Assembly (NCBI RefSeq): GCF_000384255.1
Contig: NZ_KB913035.1
Location: 2,619,093 to 2,683,092, forward strand
Direction of reading: 5' to 3'
DNA from: Methylotenera mobilis 13
GTDB taxonomy: Bacteria > Pseudomonadota > Gammaproteobacteria > Burkholderiales > Methylophilaceae
DNA length: 64,000 nucleotides
The translations under genes were made by a program, and so were the position numbers. Numbering within the stretch: position 1 is the stretch's first letter; each line of letters begins with the position of its first letter. The notes beneath the pieces were generated by a model. It searched no databases, had not been told where the DNA came from, and saw nothing but the letters and a program-made list of their open reading frames with translations. Of the stretch, positions 19,218 to 29,641 are shown one piece after another.

Positions 19218-19535
19218 CTATGCGTCAACTGCTTCGCCATTAGATTTGAATACGCGAATTTTGCGACCATCTTCTAATGTCTTAAAGCCTACGCGATCAC
19301 CTTTTTGGGTCGCACTGTTAAATAAAGCAACGTTTGAGATGTCAACTGGCATCTCTTTAGCAATAATGCCACCAGCGATACCCTTCATCGGGTTTGGTTT
19401 TGCATGTTTCTTAACTAAGTTAAGACCCTCTACAACAACGTGACCTGAATCAAGAATACTTAACACTGTACCTTGCTTACCTTTATCTTTACCTGTATTC
19501 AGGATGACTTGATCACCCTTGCGAATTTTATTCAT
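19218..19535 (-). CDS. rplX: 50S ribosomal protein L24 (uL24)
   Basis: 105-residue assembly initiator protein. Its KOW motif ([21 protein letters not shown], partly quoted: [14 protein letters not shown]) covers about residues 4-24, followed by [15 protein letters not shown]. It follows rplN by 8 bases. Confidence 0.97.
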   Translation of the reverse strand: MNKIRKGDQVILNTGKDKGKQGTVLSILDSGHVVVEGLNLVKKHAKPNPMKGIAGGIIAKEMPVDISNVALFNSATQKGDRVGFKTLEDGRKIRVFKSNGEAVDA

Positions 19536-19543
19536 GTGAGCTC

Positions 19544-19912
19544 CTACAAAACTTCTGGCGCTAATGAAACGATTTTCATGAATTTTTCTGAACGTAATTC
19601 ACGAGTCACTGGCCCAAAAATACGCGTGCCAATCGGTTCGAGCTTGTTATTTAACAACACAGCTGCATTACCGTCGAACTTAACCAAAGAGCCATCTGGA
19701 CGACGAACACCTTTAGCAGTACGCACAACAACCGCACTGTACACTTCGCCTTTTTTAACGCGACCACGAGGCGCAGCATCTTTAATGCTCACCTTAATGA
19801 TATCGCCAATACCAGCGTAACGACGTTTAGAGCCACCTAACACCTTGATGCATTGCACAGAGCGTGCACCAGTGTTGTCGGCAACTTCTAGCCGAGATTG
19901 CATTTGAATCAT
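19544..19912 (-). CDS. rplN: 50S ribosomal protein L14 (uL14)
   Basis: 122-residue protein at the subunit interface (bridge B8). I start at the ATG at 19912 ([17 protein letters not shown]), which has GGAG at a good distance and gives the universal length; a TTG at 19927 is upstream of that site. Family core [20 protein letters not shown] follows. First gene of the spc-type cluster, with a promoter and structured leader upstream (19950-20078). Confidence 0.97.
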   Translation of the reverse strand: MIQMQSRLEVADNTGARSVQCIKVLGGSKRRYAGIGDIIKVSIKDAAPRGRVKKGEVYSAVVVRTAKGVRRPDGSLVKFDGNAAVLLNNKLEPIGTRIFGPVTRELRSEKFMKIVSLAPEVL

Positions 19913-19949
19913 GAGAGTAATCTCCAACTTAATCCGTAAAAACCAACAC

Positions 19950-20037
19950 CGGCCATTTATAGTTAAAAACTATGTAGGCCGACAGACCACGGTCAGTATT
20001 GGGGCGAGAGCTTTATGACTAATGAAAGTCGCTCGCC
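19950..20037 (-). promoter_or_regulatory. structured leader of rplN: two hairpins
   Basis: Hairpin A, 20003-20037: GGCGAG/CTCGCC outer stem with an inner CTTT/AAAG pairing. Hairpin B, 19950-19981: CGGCC/GGCCG outer stem and ATAGTT/AACTAT inner stem. Both fall in the roughly 130-base leader between the promoter at 20050-20078 and rplN. They could be a ribosomal-protein binding site or an attenuator; this is inference. Confidence 0.5.
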
Positions 20038-20049
20038 GAAAAACAAAAC

Positions 20050-20078
20050 ATTATATACAGCTTAAAACGATTGCGCAA
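20050..20078 (-). promoter_or_regulatory. sigma70 promoter of the spc cluster (rplN)
   Basis: Minus-strand TTGCGC (20073-20078), 17-base spacer, perfect TATAAT (20050-20055). The -35 lies inside the right arm of the hairpin that follows rpsQ. E. coli also has a promoter at this rpsQ/rplN boundary. Confidence 0.7.
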
Positions 20079-20103
20079 TTACTTTTAACGGTAATTGCGC
20101 AAT
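20070..20103 (-). terminator. 13-bp hairpin after rpsQ, possible S10-cluster terminator
   Basis: ATTGCGCAATTAC and its complement flank an 8-base loop, starting seven bases after the rpsQ stop codon. On the minus strand it is followed by CGTTTTAAG, a weak T-tract, so termination is probably partial. Confidence 0.55.
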
Positions 20104-20110
20104 AATTCAC

Positions 20111-20356
20111 TTAGGCTTGTTTAACTACCCAAGTTTTGGTTTTTGATAATGGACGACTTTCAACGATAGTCACCAAATCACCTTCTTTACAACTGTTTGT
20201 TTCATCGTGTGCGTGAAATTTCTTTGATTGGCGAACCACTTTACCGATCAAAGGATGTTTAACTTTACGCTCAACTAACACAGTAACAGTTTTGTCCATC
20301 TTGTCGCTAACTACACGGCCAGTAAGACTACGAACCACTTTTGTTGTATCGGTCAT
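20111..20356 (-). CDS. rpsQ: 30S ribosomal protein S17 (uS17)
   Basis: 81-residue OB-fold 16S rRNA binder. It contains [20 protein letters not shown] at the N-terminus (partly quoted: [12 protein letters not shown]) and the basic loop [12 protein letters not shown]. The family signature [16 protein letters not shown] follows. Last gene of the S10-type cluster. Confidence 0.97.
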   Translation of the reverse strand: MTDTTKVVRSLTGRVVSDKMDKTVTVLVERKVKHPLIGKVVRQSKKFHAHDETNSCKEGDLVTIVESRPLSKTKTWVVKQA

Positions 20357-20357
20357 A

Positions 20358-20552
20358 TTATGCCTGCTTTGCTTTCTCAGCTAACACAGTCTTAACACGC
20401 GCTACATCTTTGCGTACTTTACCTAGCTGATCTACTTTATTTAATTGCTGAGTAGCCACTTGCATACGTAGAGAGAATTGCGCACGGCGTAATTCAATTA
20501 ACTCTGCATTCAGCTCTTCAACGCTTTTTGCTCTTAAATCGGTTGCTTTCAT
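20358..20552 (-). CDS. rpmC: 50S ribosomal protein L29 (uL29)
   Basis: 64-residue two-helix protein near the tunnel exit, where trigger factor and SRP dock with L23. The start at 20552 ([14 protein letters not shown]) gives the family length and avoids an 11-base overlap with rplP that an upstream GTG would create. One base separates it from rpsQ. Confidence 0.95.
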   Translation of the reverse strand: MKATDLRAKSVEELNAELIELRRAQFSLRMQVATQQLNKVDQLGKVRKDVARVKTVLAEKAKQA

Positions 20553-20568
20553 ATTAGCTTCCTTGTCC

Positions 20569-20985
20569 TTAACTACCAAGTTGGCGTGTCATGAATGTCG
20601 TCTCGATTGGTAGCTTAGCAGCTGCCAAACGGAACGCTTCACGCGCTAGCTCTTCGCTAACACCGTCCATCTCGTATAACATTTTACCTGGTTGGATTTG
20701 AGCTACGTAGTACTCTGTACTACCTTTACCGTTACCCATACGTACTTCTGCAGGTTTTTTAGAAATTGGTTGGTCTGGGAAAATACGAATCCATACGCGA
20801 CCACCACGTTTAATGTGACGAGTCATCACGCGACGTGCTGCTTCAATTTGACGAGCTGTCAAACGTCCACGACCAATCGCCTTTAAACCGAAATCACCAA
20901 AACTTACTTTATTACCCGTCGTTGCAATGCCTTTATTACGGCCTTTTTGCATCTTGCGGTATTTTTGTCTAGACGGTTGTAGCAT
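20569..20985 (-). CDS. rplP: 50S ribosomal protein L16 (uL16)
   Basis: 138-residue protein at the A-site/central protuberance. It starts [17 protein letters not shown] and has [24 protein letters not shown]-like blocks (here [11 protein letters not shown]). The gene begins inside the rpsC coding region, overlapping its last 17 bases in another frame, so translation is probably coupled. Confidence 0.97.
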   Translation of the reverse strand: MLQPSRQKYRKMQKGRNKGIATTGNKVSFGDFGLKAIGRGRLTARQIEAARRVMTRHIKRGGRVWIRIFPDQPISKKPAEVRMGNGKGSTEYYVAQIQPGKMLYEMDGVSEELAREAFRLAAAKLPIETTFMTRQLGS

Positions 20986-21691
20986 CTTTAGCCCTCGCCT
21001 TTCTTACTCTTTTTTCAGGTTCCGCAGCTGGTGCTACAGCAGCTTGCGCAGCTTGAGCATTACCTGCAAAAATTTCACCTTTGAATACCCATACTTTGAT
21101 ACCAATGATGCCGTATGTTGTTGAAGCTTCAGCTACACCGTAATCAATATCAGCACGCAATGTATGTAATGGCACACGACCTTCACGATACCACTCAGTA
21201 CGTGCGATTTCGATACCATTCAAACGACCTGAACTCATGATTTTGATACCTTGTGCACCTAAGCGCATTGCATTTTGCATAGCACGCTTCATAGCACGAC
21301 GGAACATCACACGTTTTTCAAGTTGTTGCGCAATTGATTGTGCAATCAAAGTAGCATCAAGCTCTGGCTTACGCACTTCTTCAATGTTCAAATGAACTGG
21401 AACGCCCATCAAACCTTGCAATGAAGCACGTAATGACTCAATGTCTTCACCTTTTTTACCGATAACAACGCCTGGGCGTGCACTGTAAATAGTGATCTTT
21501 GCATTTTTAGCTGGGCGCTCAATCATAATACGACTAACTGCAGCACTTGCTAGCTTCTTATTCAAAAACTCGCGCACTTTGATGTCGCTTTGCAACATCG
21601 CAGGGAAGTTCTTACTATTGGCATACCAACGTGAGGCCCAGTTCTTTTGAACGCTCAGACGGAAACCAATTGGATTAATTTTCTGACCCAT
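20969..21691 (-). CDS. rpsC: 30S ribosomal protein S3 (uS3)
   Basis: 240-residue protein at the mRNA entry channel, with helicase-related function. It begins [15 protein letters not shown] type 2 domain covers about residues 40-110 with the GxxG loop in [13 protein letters not shown]-terminal domain with [20 protein letters not shown] follows. The tail is alanine-rich then basic ([10 protein letters not shown]). It overlaps rplP by 17 bases. Confidence 0.97.
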   Translation of the reverse strand: MGQKINPIGFRLSVQKNWASRWYANSKNFPAMLQSDIKVREFLNKKLASAAVSRIMIERPAKNAKITIYSARPGVVIGKKGEDIESLRASLQGLMGVPVHLNIEEVRKPELDATLIAQSIAQQLEKRVMFRRAMKRAMQNAMRLGAQGIKIMSSGRLNGIEIARTEWYREGRVPLHTLRADIDYGVAEASTTYGIIGIKVWVFKGEIFAGNAQAAQAAVAPAAEPEKRVRKARAKDATTV

Positions 21692-21700
21692 GATTATCCC

Positions 21701-22030
21701 TTAGTTACCGACAGTCACATGAATGTGACAGGTTGGTTTAGTAATACGACCCGCACGACCTTTTGCACGCGGACGAATACGTTTAAGCACAATGCCTTTA
21801 TCAACATAAATTGAAGTAACTTTCAATTCGTCGATATCAGCGCCATTGTTATGTTCAGCATTAGCGATTGCAGACTCAACAACTTTCTTGATGATCTCAG
21901 CACCTTTTTTAGGTGTGAAATTCAAAATGTTAAGTGCGTGATCCACTTTCTTGCCACGAACAAGGTCTGCCACCAATCTAGCTTTTTGCGGAGAGAGATG
22001 CACACCTTTTAATATTGCAGATACTTGCAT
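21701..22030 (-). CDS. rplV: 50S ribosomal protein L22 (uL22)
   Basis: 109-residue protein whose long beta-hairpin lines the nascent peptide tunnel. It has [17 protein letters not shown] near residue 13, and the hairpin ends in [16 protein letters not shown]. No deletion is seen in the macrolide-related loop. Confidence 0.97.
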   Translation of the reverse strand: MQVSAILKGVHLSPQKARLVADLVRGKKVDHALNILNFTPKKGAEIIKKVVESAIANAEHNNGADIDELKVTSIYVDKGIVLKRIRPRAKGRAGRITKPTCHIHVTVGN

Positions 22031-22040
22031 AATTCAGCTC

Positions 22041-22316
22041 CTACTTCTTAGCTTTCTTGTCGGCTGCATGCCCTTTGAATGTACGTGTTAACGCAAATTC
22101 ACCAAGCTTGTGACCTACCATGTTTTCAGAAATCAACACTGGAATGTGTTGCTTACCATTATGAATTGCAATAGTAAGACCGATAAAATCTGGGAAAATT
22201 GTAGAACGACGTGACCAAGTTTTAATTGGTTTACGATCGCGAGTTGCCGCAGCAACTTCTACTTTTTTCGCCAAATGACCATCAATAAATGGACCTTTTT
22301 TAAGTGAACGTGCCAT
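22041..22316 (-). CDS. rpsS: 30S ribosomal protein S19 (uS19)
   Basis: 91-residue 30S head protein that contacts S13 and the inter-subunit bridge. It starts [15 protein letters not shown] and has the block [14 protein letters not shown], then [15 protein letters not shown]. It lies 4 bases after rplB and 10 before rplV. Confidence 0.97.
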   Translation of the reverse strand: MARSLKKGPFIDGHLAKKVEVAAATRDRKPIKTWSRRSTIFPDFIGLTIAIHNGKQHIPVLISENMVGHKLGEFALTRTFKGHAADKKAKK

Positions 22317-22320
22317 ATGA

Positions 22321-23154
22321 TTACCTTACATTCCTTGGACGACGACTAACGCGCATATTATCCGTACGTTTGCTGCTACGTGTACGGTAACCCTTAGTTT
22401 TAACACCCCATGGGCTCACTGGATTCATACCAGCAGCTGTTTTACCTTCACCACCACCGTGAGGGTGATCAACCGGGTTCATTACCACACCGCGTACGGT
22501 TGGACGAACACCACGCCAGCGCATCGCACCAGCCTTACCGATTGAACGTAGTGAATGCTCTTCATTGCCCACTTCACCTAAAGTTGCTTTGCAATCTACG
22601 TGTACGCGGCGAACTTCACCAGAACGTAAACGTAATTGAGCGTAGCTACCTTCACGTGCAAGTAATTGCACAGAAGTACCAGCTGAACGCGCCAACTGCG
22701 CACCTTTACCAGGTTGCAACTCGATACAATGGATCGTGCTACCAACTGGAATGTTACGCAATGGCATTGCGTTACCCACTTTAATAGGTGCATCTGAACC
22801 ACTGATTAATTGCGCGCCTGCAGCAATGCCGCGTGGTGCAATAATATAACGACGCTCACCATCAGCGTAACAAAGCAAAGCAATGTGTGCTGTACGATTT
22901 GGATCATATTCAATATGCTCCACTTTCGCCGGAATGCCATCTTTATTACGACGGAAGTCGATTAAACGGTAATGCTGTTTATGACCACCACCTTGATGAC
23001 GCGTTGTAATATGACCGTTGTTATTACGGCCTGCGTTTTTGCTTTGACTTTCCAACAGCGGTGCGTGAGGTTTACCCTTGTACAAATCAGGTGTAACCAC
23101 CTTTAGTACACCACGACGGCCGGGGGAAGTTGGTTTGACTTTAACTAATGCCAT
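22321..23154 (-). CDS. rplB: 50S ribosomal protein L2 (uL2)
   Basis: 277-residue protein adjacent to the peptidyl-transferase centre. The N-terminal OB-like domain has [18 protein letters not shown]. The SH3-like domain and the invariant C-terminal [12 protein letters not shown], containing the essential histidine, are present near residue 227. It is standard in length and position. Confidence 0.98.
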   Translation of the reverse strand: MALVKVKPTSPGRRGVLKVVTPDLYKGKPHAPLLESQSKNAGRNNNGHITTRHQGGGHKQHYRLIDFRRNKDGIPAKVEHIEYDPNRTAHIALLCYADGERRYIIAPRGIAAGAQLISGSDAPIKVGNAMPLRNIPVGSTIHCIELQPGKGAQLARSAGTSVQLLAREGSYAQLRLRSGEVRRVHVDCKATLGEVGNEEHSLRSIGKAGAMRWRGVRPTVRGVVMNPVDHPHGGGEGKTAAGMNPVSPWGVKTKGYRTRSSKRTDNMRVSRRPRNVR

Positions 23155-23165
23155 ATCTTCTCTCC

Positions 23166-23480
23166 TTATTCGCCCGCTGCGAAGTTAATTTCTTGGCCTG
23201 GTTTCAAGCTCACATAAGCTTTTTTCCAGTCTTTACGCTTGCCCATATTTTTGCCAGCGCGTTTAGTTTTACCGCCAACATTAATAACAGCAACACTAGC
23301 AACTTCAACTTTAAAAACAAGCTCAACAGCCGCTTTGATTTCTGGTTTAGTTGCATCAGTACGCACTTTAAATGCGATTTGCTGATGCTTGTCAGCAATG
23401 TAAGTTGCCTTTTCGGTGATTTGCGGAGCTAAAATCACTTGCAATAAACGGTCTTGAGTTTTAGTAATAGCGCTCATCAT
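23166..23480 (-). CDS. rplW: 50S ribosomal protein L23 (uL23)
   Basis: 104-residue tunnel-exit protein, docking site for trigger factor and SRP. Family blocks [14 protein letters not shown] near residue 14 and [20 protein letters not shown] are visible. The gene starts ATGATG; the first ATG overlaps the rplD stop codon. Confidence 0.96.
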   Translation of the reverse strand: MMSAITKTQDRLLQVILAPQITEKATYIADKHQQIAFKVRTDATKPEIKAAVELVFKVEVASVAVINVGGKTKRAGKNMGKRKDWKKAYVSLKPGQEINFAAGE

Positions 23481-24103
23481 GCTAGCATCTCCTCAAGTTT
23501 CTTCACTGCAGCTTCTGTAGCAACTACATTAGGGAAGCGAACCAAGCTAACTGGGTCAGCAAATTGCGCTTCAACCACCATTACGTTAGTTAAGTTACGT
23601 GAAGATAAATATAAGTTCTCATTAAAGCTATCAGTTAGCACTAACACGCCACCTGCATAACCCATACCCTTGATTTTCTCTGCCAACGCTTTTGTTTTTG
23701 GCGTATCAACAGAAAACTCTTCAACTACACTTAAACGCTCTTGACGAACAAGTTCAGACAAGATTGTTTGCATGCCAGCACGGTAAGCCTTACGGTTTAC
23801 TTTATGGCTGAAGTTTTCATTAGGTGAATTAGGGAATGCACGACCACCTCCGCGCCAAATAGGACTTGAGCTCATACCTGCACGAGCATTACCAGTACCT
23901 TTTTGTGCATAAGGTTTATGTGTCGTATGCGCAACTGTGTCACGGCCCTTTTGAGCACGTGTAGCAGTACGAGCATTAGCCATGTAACCAACCACAACTT
24001 GATGAACCAACGCTTCATTAAATTCGCGACCAAATGTATCTTCAGATACAGTCACGCCTTTTTTAGCTGGCTTACCATTTTTATCTATTAGCTTAAGTTC
24101 CAT
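23477..24103 (-). CDS. rplD: 50S ribosomal protein L4 (uL4)
   Basis: 208-residue protein whose extended loop reaches the exit tunnel, with the loop region [21 protein letters not shown] near residue 68 (partly quoted: [10 protein letters not shown]). In E. coli L4 autoregulates the S10 operon by binding its leader; the leader here is different and no equivalent was recognised. It overlaps rplW by 4 bases and rplC by 1. Confidence 0.97.
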   Translation of the reverse strand: MELKLIDKNGKPAKKGVTVSEDTFGREFNEALVHQVVVGYMANARTATRAQKGRDTVAHTTHKPYAQKGTGNARAGMSSSPIWRGGGRAFPNSPNENFSHKVNRKAYRAGMQTILSELVRQERLSVVEEFSVDTPKTKALAEKIKGMGYAGGVLVLTDSFNENLYLSSRNLTNVMVVEAQFADPVSLVRFPNVVATEAAVKKLEEMLA

Positions 24104-24771
24104 TATTTAGAACCTCCCTGTGCTTTAGTAGCCTTCTCTTTAATGGCTGGACGTACAACAACGTCACCACCTTTAGAGCCAGGGATTGCACCTTTAATCA
24201 ATAGCAAGTTACGCTCTACATCAACGCGAACGATTTCTAGATTCTGCGTAGTCACCTTAACAGCACCCAAATGACCAGGCATACGCTTACCTGGGAAAAC
24301 ACGACCAGGATCTTGCGCCATACCGATAGAACCAGGTACGTTATGTGAACGTGAGTTACCATGAGAAGCACGGTTAGAACTAAAGTGGTGACGCTTAATC
24401 GCCCCAGCAAAGCCCTTACCTAAAGATGTGCCAGTAACGTCAACTTTCTGACCCACTTGGAAAATATCAACTGTGATATTTGCACCAGGTGTGTAATTAG
24501 CTAGAACGTCGTCACCGACTGAGAATTCATGAATACCAGCACCTGCAGCAGAGCCTGACTTAGCATAATGCCCAGTCAAAGCTTTGTTGATACGGCTGGC
24601 ACGACGTGTGCCGTAAGCTACTTGAAGGCCAGTATAGCCATCGCTTGCGGTCGTCTTGATCTGTGTCACGCGGTTAGGTACAACTTCCAACACGGTTACC
24701 GGAACGCTTGCGCCATCCTCAGTAAACACGCGGGTCATACCCACTTTGCGACCAATAAGCCCTAAGCTCAT
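24103..24771 (-). CDS. rplC: 50S ribosomal protein L3 (uL3)
   Basis: 222-residue early-assembly protein reaching the peptidyl-transferase centre. It starts [16 protein letters not shown]. The loop [22 protein letters not shown] contains the glutamine that is N5-methylated by PrmB in relatives (partly quoted: [14 protein letters not shown]). It lies 117 bases after rpsJ, with a promoter in that gap. Confidence 0.97.
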   Translation of the reverse strand: MSLGLIGRKVGMTRVFTEDGASVPVTVLEVVPNRVTQIKTTASDGYTGLQVAYGTRRASRINKALTGHYAKSGSAAGAGIHEFSVGDDVLANYTPGANITVDIFQVGQKVDVTGTSLGKGFAGAIKRHHFSSNRASHGNSRSHNVPGSIGMAQDPGRVFPGKRMPGHLGAVKVTTQNLEIVRVDVERNLLLIKGAIPGSKGGDVVVRPAIKEKATKAQGGSK

Positions 24772-24837
24772 GATCGTTTCCTTATATTTTAGTTAAAAAG
24801 TCGATTACAATTGACCGACTTCTGTGAAAGAGGCCGG

Positions 24838-24866
24838 ATTATACCGAACCTCAGTTTTTTTTACAA
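24838..24866 (-). promoter_or_regulatory. sigma70 promoter between rpsJ and rplC
   Basis: Minus-strand TTGTAA (24861-24866), 17-base spacer that starts with an A-run, perfect TATAAT (24838-24843). Transcription would begin near 24831, 60 bases before rplC. A 6-bp AAGTCG/CGACTT hairpin follows in the leader. Confidence 0.7.
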
Positions 24867-24888
24867 CAAGATTTTACTACTTAAGTTT

Positions 24889-25197
24889 TTACAACTTAAT
24901 TTCAACATCCACACCAGCAGGCAAATCTAACTTCATTAATGCATCTACTGTTTTATCAGTTGGATCCACAATGTCCATTAAACGTTGATGGGTACGAATT
25001 TCGAATTGGTCACGTGAAGTTTTGTTTACGTGTGGTGAACGTAAAATATCAAAACGCTCGATACGTGTTGGTAATGGCACTGGACCTTTTACAACAGCGC
25101 CAGTACGTTTGGCAGTTTCTACGATTTCTTGAGCTGACTGATCAATCAAACGATAATCAAAAGCTTTAAGACGGATACGGATTTTTTGGTTTGTCAT
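24889..25197 (-). CDS. rpsJ: 30S ribosomal protein S10 (uS10) / NusE
   Basis: 102-residue 30S head protein that also acts as NusE, linking NusG to the ribosome in transcription-translation coupling. The start at 25197 ([19 protein letters not shown]) gives the usual length and has a GGCAG-type site before it. Core block [22 protein letters not shown] is present (partly quoted). A promoter for the remainder of the cluster lies downstream, before rplC. Confidence 0.97.
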   Translation of the reverse strand: MTNQKIRIRLKAFDYRLIDQSAQEIVETAKRTGAVVKGPVPLPTRIERFDILRSPHVNKTSRDQFEIRTHQRLMDIVDPTDKTVDALMKLDLPAGVDVEIKL

Positions 25198-25219
25198 TTT
25201 ACTGCCTTTCAAAAGAGCG

Positions 25220-25245
25220 AAACGGCAGGGTTCACCCTGCCGTTT
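25220..25245 (-). terminator. 11-bp GC-rich hairpin between tuf and rpsJ
   Basis: Perfect stem 25220-25230 with 25235-25245 and a four-base loop (TGAA on minus), followed on minus by CGCTCTTTTG. It sits at the str/S10 boundary. The short T-run suggests partial termination or attenuation; it also immediately precedes the rpsJ ribosome binding site. Confidence 0.6.
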
Positions 25246-25261
25246 GATTTAACTACAAAAA

Positions 25262-26452
25262 TTACTCGATAATCTTAGCTACCACACCAGCACCAACAGT
25301 ACGACCACCTTCACGGATAGCGAAGCGTAAGCCTTCTTCCATCGCGATTGGGGCAATCAATGTTACTGTGATTGATACGTTGTCGCCTGGCATTACCATT
25401 TCTGTACCTTCTGGCAATTCAACTGCACCAGTAACGTCTGTGGTACGGAAGTAGAATTGTGGACGGTAACCTTGGAAGAATGGTGTGTGACGACCACCTT
25501 CATCTTTACCCAACACGTAGATTTCTGCTGTGAATTTTGTGTGTGGTTTGATAGAACCAGCTTTTGCCAATACTTGGCCACGTTCAACTTCTTCACGTTT
25601 TGTACCACGTAGCAATACGCCTACGTTGTCGCCTGCTTGACCTTGGTCTAGCAATTTGCGGAACATTTCCACGCCTGTACATGTTGTTTTTAGTGTGTCT
25701 TTGATACCTACGATTTCGATCTCGTCACCAACTTTAACGATACCGCGCTCGATACGACCTGTTACCACAGTACCACGGCCTGAGATAGAGAATACGTCTT
25801 CTACTGGCATTAGGAATGTGCCGTCGATTGCGCGCTCTGGCATTGGGATGTAGCTGTCTAATGCTTCTGCTAAGCGGAAGATTGCTGGTTCGCCGATTTC
25901 TGATTGGTCACCTTCAAGGGCTAGTTTTGCTGAGCCTTTGATGATTGGTGTGTCGTCGCCTGGGAAGTCGTATTTGCTTAGCAAGTCACGCACTTCCATT
26001 TCAACGAGTTCTAACAATTCAGGATCATCTACCATGTCTGCTTTGTTTAGGAACACTACGATGTATGGTACGCCAACTTGACGTGCTAACAAGATATGCT
26101 CACGCGTTTGTGGCATAGGGCCGTCAGCTGCTGAACATACCAAGATCGCGCCGTCCATTTGTGCTGCGCCTGTGATCATGTTTTTAACATAGTCAGCATG
26201 GCCTGGGCAGTCTACGTGTGCGTAGTGACGTGTTGCTGTTTCGTACTCAACGTGTGCTGTGTTAATGGTAATACCACGTGCTTTTTCTTCTGGTGCTGCG
26301 TCAATTTGGTCGTACGCTTTAGCTTCGCCGCCGTATTTTTTTGTCAATACAGTGGTGATCGCTGCTGTTAGTGTTGTCTTACCATGGTCAACGTGGCCAA
26401 TCGTGCCTACGTTAACGTGCGGCTTGGTCCGCTCAAATTTACCTTTTGCCAT
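25262..26452 (-). CDS. tuf: Elongation factor Tu, copy 1 (str cluster)
   Basis: 396-residue GTPase that delivers aminoacyl-tRNA to the ribosome. The G1 loop GHVDHGKTT is at residues 18-26, G3 DCPGH near 81, and G4 NKAD near 136; domains 2 and 3 are intact. Protein and, as far as I compared, DNA are identical to the copy at 41987-43177. Identity begins at the stop codon and ends at the start codon, with different flanks. It is 44 bases downstream of fusA. Confidence 0.99.
   Translation of the reverse strand: MAKGKFERTKPHVNVGTIGHVDHGKTTLTAAITTVLTKKYGGEAKAYDQIDAAPEEKARGITINTAHVEYETATRHYAHVDCPGHADYVKNMITGAAQMDGAILVCSAADGPMPQTREHILLARQVGVPYIVVFLNKADMVDDPELLELVEMEVRDLLSKYDFPGDDTPIIKGSAKLALEGDQSEIGEPAIFRLAEALDSYIPMPERAIDGTFLMPVEDVFSISGRGTVVTGRIERGIVKVGDEIEIVGIKDTLKTTCTGVEMFRKLLDQGQAGDNVGVLLRGTKREEVERGQVLAKAGSIKPHTKFTAEIYVLGKDEGGRHTPFFQGYRPQFYFRTTDVTGAVELPEGTEMVMPGDNVSITVTLIAPIAMEEGLRFAIREGGRTVGAGVVAKIIE
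25262..26452 (-). repeat. tuf direct repeat, copy 1
   Basis: 1,191-base same-orientation repeat of 41987-43177. Boundaries coincide with the coding region: the base before the stop triplet is A here and C in the other copy, and the bases upstream of ATG differ at once. Confidence 0.95.
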
Positions 26453-26496
26453 GATTATTTCCTTTTATCTAAACTTTAAAATTAATTAGTGATGGA

Positions 26497-28587
26497 CTAT
26501 TTTTTATTAATAATGGCATCAGCCACGTTTCTTGGTGCTTCTGTGTAGTGCTTGAATTCCATGCTGTAACTAGCGCGACCTTGTGAAAGTGAACGCACAA
26601 CAGTTGAGTAACCGAACATCTCTGCCAACGGCACTTCTGCACGAATCACTTTACCTGATGCAGTATCTTCCATGCCTTGAATCATACCGCGGCGTGAAGA
26701 CAAGTCACCCATTACATCACCCATGTAGTCTTCAGGCGTTTCCACCTCAACAGCCATCATAGGCTCAAGCAAGATCGGGTCAGCTTTACGCATACCATCT
26801 TTGAAACCGATTGATGCAGCCATCTTAAACGCGTTCTCGTTAGAGTCAACGTCATGGTATGAACCATCAAACAAAGTAACCTTAACGTCAACCACTGGGA
26901 AGCCAGCCAAGATACCTGAAGGAATTGTCTCACGTAAACCTTTTTCAACCGCAGGGATGAATTCACGTGGCACAGTACCGCCTTTAATTTGGTCAATGAA
27001 CTCAAAGCCTTTACCAGCTTCATTTGGTTCCATTTTCAACCAAACATGACCATACTGACCTTTACCGCCAGATTGTTTAACAAACTTACCTTCAACCTCA
27101 ACAGATTTCTTAATCGCTTCACGATAAGCAACTTGTGGTGCACCAACGTTAGCTTCAACGTTGAACTCACGACGCATACGGTCAACCAAAATCTCCAAGT
27201 GCAACTCACCCATACCAGAAATAATGGTTTGGTTAGTTTCCTCATCAGTTTTAACACGGAATGAAGGATCTTCTTGTGCCAAACGGTTCAAAGCAACACC
27301 CATTTTTTCTTGGTCAGCTTTAGTTTTTGGCTCTACAGCAACGTGAATCACTGGCTCTGGGAAAATCATACGCTCTAGGATAATTTCAGTACCTAACGCA
27401 CATAAAGTATCACCAGTCGTCGCTTCTTTCAAACCAACCGCAGCTGCAATGTCACCTGCGCGAACCTCTTCAATAGGCACACGGTTGTTAGCATGCATTT
27501 GCACGATACGGCCGATACGCTCTTTTTTACCTTTGAGTGGGTTGTACACTGTATCACCAGCATTAACCACACCTGAGTACACGCGGAAGAAGATCAATTG
27601 ACCAACAAACGGGTCAGTCATGATTTTGAATGCTAATGCTGAGAATTTCTCATCATCTGAAGCCTTCAAACGGATTTCATTACCATCTTCGTCTTCTGCT
27701 TTTGTGTCTGGAATATCAGTTGGCGCAGGCATCAATTCGATCACCTTATCCAACATCGCTTGCACACCTTTGTTTTTGAATGCTGAACCACACATCATCG
27801 GTACGATTTCAGAAGCAATAGTACGTGTACGCAAACCTAACAGAATGTCAGCTTCAGACAACTCACCCTCTTCAAGGTATTTGTTCATCAGCTCTTCACT
27901 GGCTTCAGCCGCAGCTTCAACCATGTTTTCGCGCCATTTGTCGCAATCAGCCTGCAAATCAGCAGGGATATCACGGTAATCAAACTTCATACCTTGAGAT
28001 GCTTCGTCCCAGAAGATAGCTTTCATTTTGATTAAGTCAACAACGCCTTCGAACTTTTCTTCAGCACCGATTGGCACTTGTAAAGGCACAGGGTTAGCTT
28101 TCAAACGTGCACGCATTTGATCATACACTTTGAAGAAGTTAGCACCAGCACGGTCCATTTTGTTAACGAACGCTAAGCGTGGCACCTTGTACTTGTTAGC
28201 TTGACGCCATACAGTCTCTGATTGTGGCTGCACACCACCTACCGCACAGTAAACCATACATGCACCATCAAGCACACGCATTGAACGCTCTACTTCAATC
28301 GTAAAGTCAACGTGGCCTGGGGTATCAATAATGTTGATGCGATGTTGATCAAATTGACCAGCCATACCTTTCCAGAAGCAGGTAGTAGCAGCAGAAGTAA
28401 TGGTAATACCACGCTCTTGTTCTTGCTCCATCCAGTCCATGGTTGCAGCGCCATCATGCACTTCACCAATCTTATGATTAACGCCTGTATAAAATAAAAT
28501 ACGCTCTGTCGTAGTTGTTTTACCTGCATCGATGTGAGCAGAAATACCAATGTTACGATAGCGATTAATAGGGGTTTGACGAGCCAC
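26497..28587 (-). CDS. fusA: Elongation factor G
   Basis: 696-residue GTPase driving translocation and, with RRF, ribosome recycling. GTPase motifs: [13 protein letters not shown] near residue 17, DTPGHVDFT near 88, NKMDR near 142. Domain IV contains the catalytic-tip region, and domain V closes the protein. It starts with GTG (28585-28587), with AAAGG upstream. Order rpsL-rpsG-fusA-tuf is the classical str operon. Confidence 0.99.
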   Translation of the reverse strand: MARQTPINRYRNIGISAHIDAGKTTTTERILFYTGVNHKIGEVHDGAATMDWMEQEQERGITITSAATTCFWKGMAGQFDQHRINIIDTPGHVDFTIEVERSMRVLDGACMVYCAVGGVQPQSETVWRQANKYKVPRLAFVNKMDRAGANFFKVYDQMRARLKANPVPLQVPIGAEEKFEGVVDLIKMKAIFWDEASQGMKFDYRDIPADLQADCDKWRENMVEAAAEASEELMNKYLEEGELSEADILLGLRTRTIASEIVPMMCGSAFKNKGVQAMLDKVIELMPAPTDIPDTKAEDEDGNEIRLKASDDEKFSALAFKIMTDPFVGQLIFFRVYSGVVNAGDTVYNPLKGKKERIGRIVQMHANNRVPIEEVRAGDIAAAVGLKEATTGDTLCALGTEIILERMIFPEPVIHVAVEPKTKADQEKMGVALNRLAQEDPSFRVKTDEETNQTIISGMGELHLEILVDRMRREFNVEANVGAPQVAYREAIKKSVEVEGKFVKQSGGKGQYGHVWLKMEPNEAGKGFEFIDQIKGGTVPREFIPAVEKGLRETIPSGILAGFPVVDVKVTLFDGSYHDVDSNENAFKMAASIGFKDGMRKADPILLEPMMAVEVETPEDYMGDVMGDLSSRRGMIQGMEDTASGKVIRAEVPLAEMFGYSTVVRSLSQGRASYSMEFKHYTEAPRNVADAIINKK

Positions 28588-28643
28588 GTTTATTACCTTT
28601 ACTTAATTTTCTTAAAGAGCGATTCTGTTAGTTAAATAACTAA

Positions 28644-29114
28644 TTAGAAGCGGAAATGTGAGAACGCTTTGTTAGCTTCAGCCATACGGTGAACTTCTTC
28701 ACGCTTCTTCATCGCTGAACCACGGCCCTCTGAAGCCTCAACCAATTCGGCTGCTAAACGCAAGCCCATTGACTTCTCACCACGCTTACGCGCTGCATCA
28801 CGCAACCAACGCATCGCCAACGCGCTACGACGGCTAGGACGCACTTCTACTGGCACCTGGTAGTTTGCACCACCAACACGGCGACTCTTAACCTCAACCA
28901 ATGGGCGTAGGTTAGATAACGCAAGCGTAAACACTTCTAAAGCATCTTTGCTTGTTTTGCTGGTCACTTGATCAAATGCACCATACAAAATACGCTCAGC
29001 AACAGATTTCTTACCACCTGTCATTAGTACATTTACAAATTTAGACACCTCTTGGCTACCAAATTTTGGATCTGGCAGAATGTGGCGTTTGGGGACTTCT
29101 CTACGTCTTGGCAT
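28644..29114 (-). CDS. rpsG: 30S ribosomal protein S7 (uS7)
   Basis: 156-residue 30S head assembly protein. It begins [16 protein letters not shown] and has [16 protein letters not shown] near residue 26. The family block [16 protein letters not shown] is near 83. In E. coli S7 represses the str operon by binding the rpsL-rpsG spacer; the spacer here is 99 bases and contains small hairpins, but I cannot confirm the site. Confidence 0.97.
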   Translation of the reverse strand: MPRRREVPKRHILPDPKFGSQEVSKFVNVLMTGGKKSVAERILYGAFDQVTSKTSKDALEVFTLALSNLRPLVEVKSRRVGGANYQVPVEVRPSRRSALAMRWLRDAARKRGEKSMGLRLAAELVEASEGRGSAMKKREEVHRMAEANKAFSHFRF

Positions 29115-29213
29115 AATCTTCTCTATTCTCTTTTATGTTTTGCTAGCAACTGCTCAGCAAGGCTTTTGGTTAGCCGCTACATTAACAAAACCGATGACCG
29201 GTTATAATTTATA

Positions 29214-29600
29214 TTACTTAGCTTTAGCTTCTTTAGGACGCTTAGCACCGTATTTAGAACGTGATTGCTTACGATCTTTAACACCTGCAGTATCCAAGCT
29301 ACCGCGCACCATATGGTAACGCACACCTGGTAAGTCTTTTACACGACCACCGCGTAACAATACCACGCTATGCTCTTGCAAGTTATGGCCTTCACCACCG
29401 ATATAGCTAATTACTTCATAGCCATTGGTTAAGCGAACTTTAGCCACTTTACGCAAAGCTGAGTTTGGCTTTTTAGGTGTTGTAGTGTAAACGCGAGTGC
29501 AAACACCACGTTTCTGCGGACAAGCTTCAAGTGCAGGCACTTTGCTCTTCGTGACCACTTTAACGCGTGGTTTACGTACTAACTGATTGATGGTTGGCAT
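29214..29600 (-). CDS. rpsL: 30S ribosomal protein S12 (uS12)
   Basis: 128-residue decoding-centre protein. It has [16 protein letters not shown] near residue 40 and [13 protein letters not shown] near 87; the two lysines altered in streptomycin resistance are wild type, and RVKDLPGVR also holds the aspartate that can be methylthiolated. First gene of the str cluster, with a near-consensus promoter and structured leader upstream. Confidence 0.98.
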   Translation of the reverse strand: MPTINQLVRKPRVKVVTKSKVPALEACPQKRGVCTRVYTTTPKKPNSALRKVAKVRLTNGYEVISYIGGEGHNLQEHSVVLLRGGRVKDLPGVRYHMVRGSLDTAGVKDRKQSRSKYGAKRPKEAKAK

Positions 29601-29641
29601 TGCCTGTAACCTCTAATGATGTTCTCTAAAATTAATTTCAA

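Noticed and set aside
25656-25853. short plus-strand frame antisense to tuf, repeated at 42381-42578
   Set aside because: It recurs only because the tuf copies are identical; no evidence for expression.
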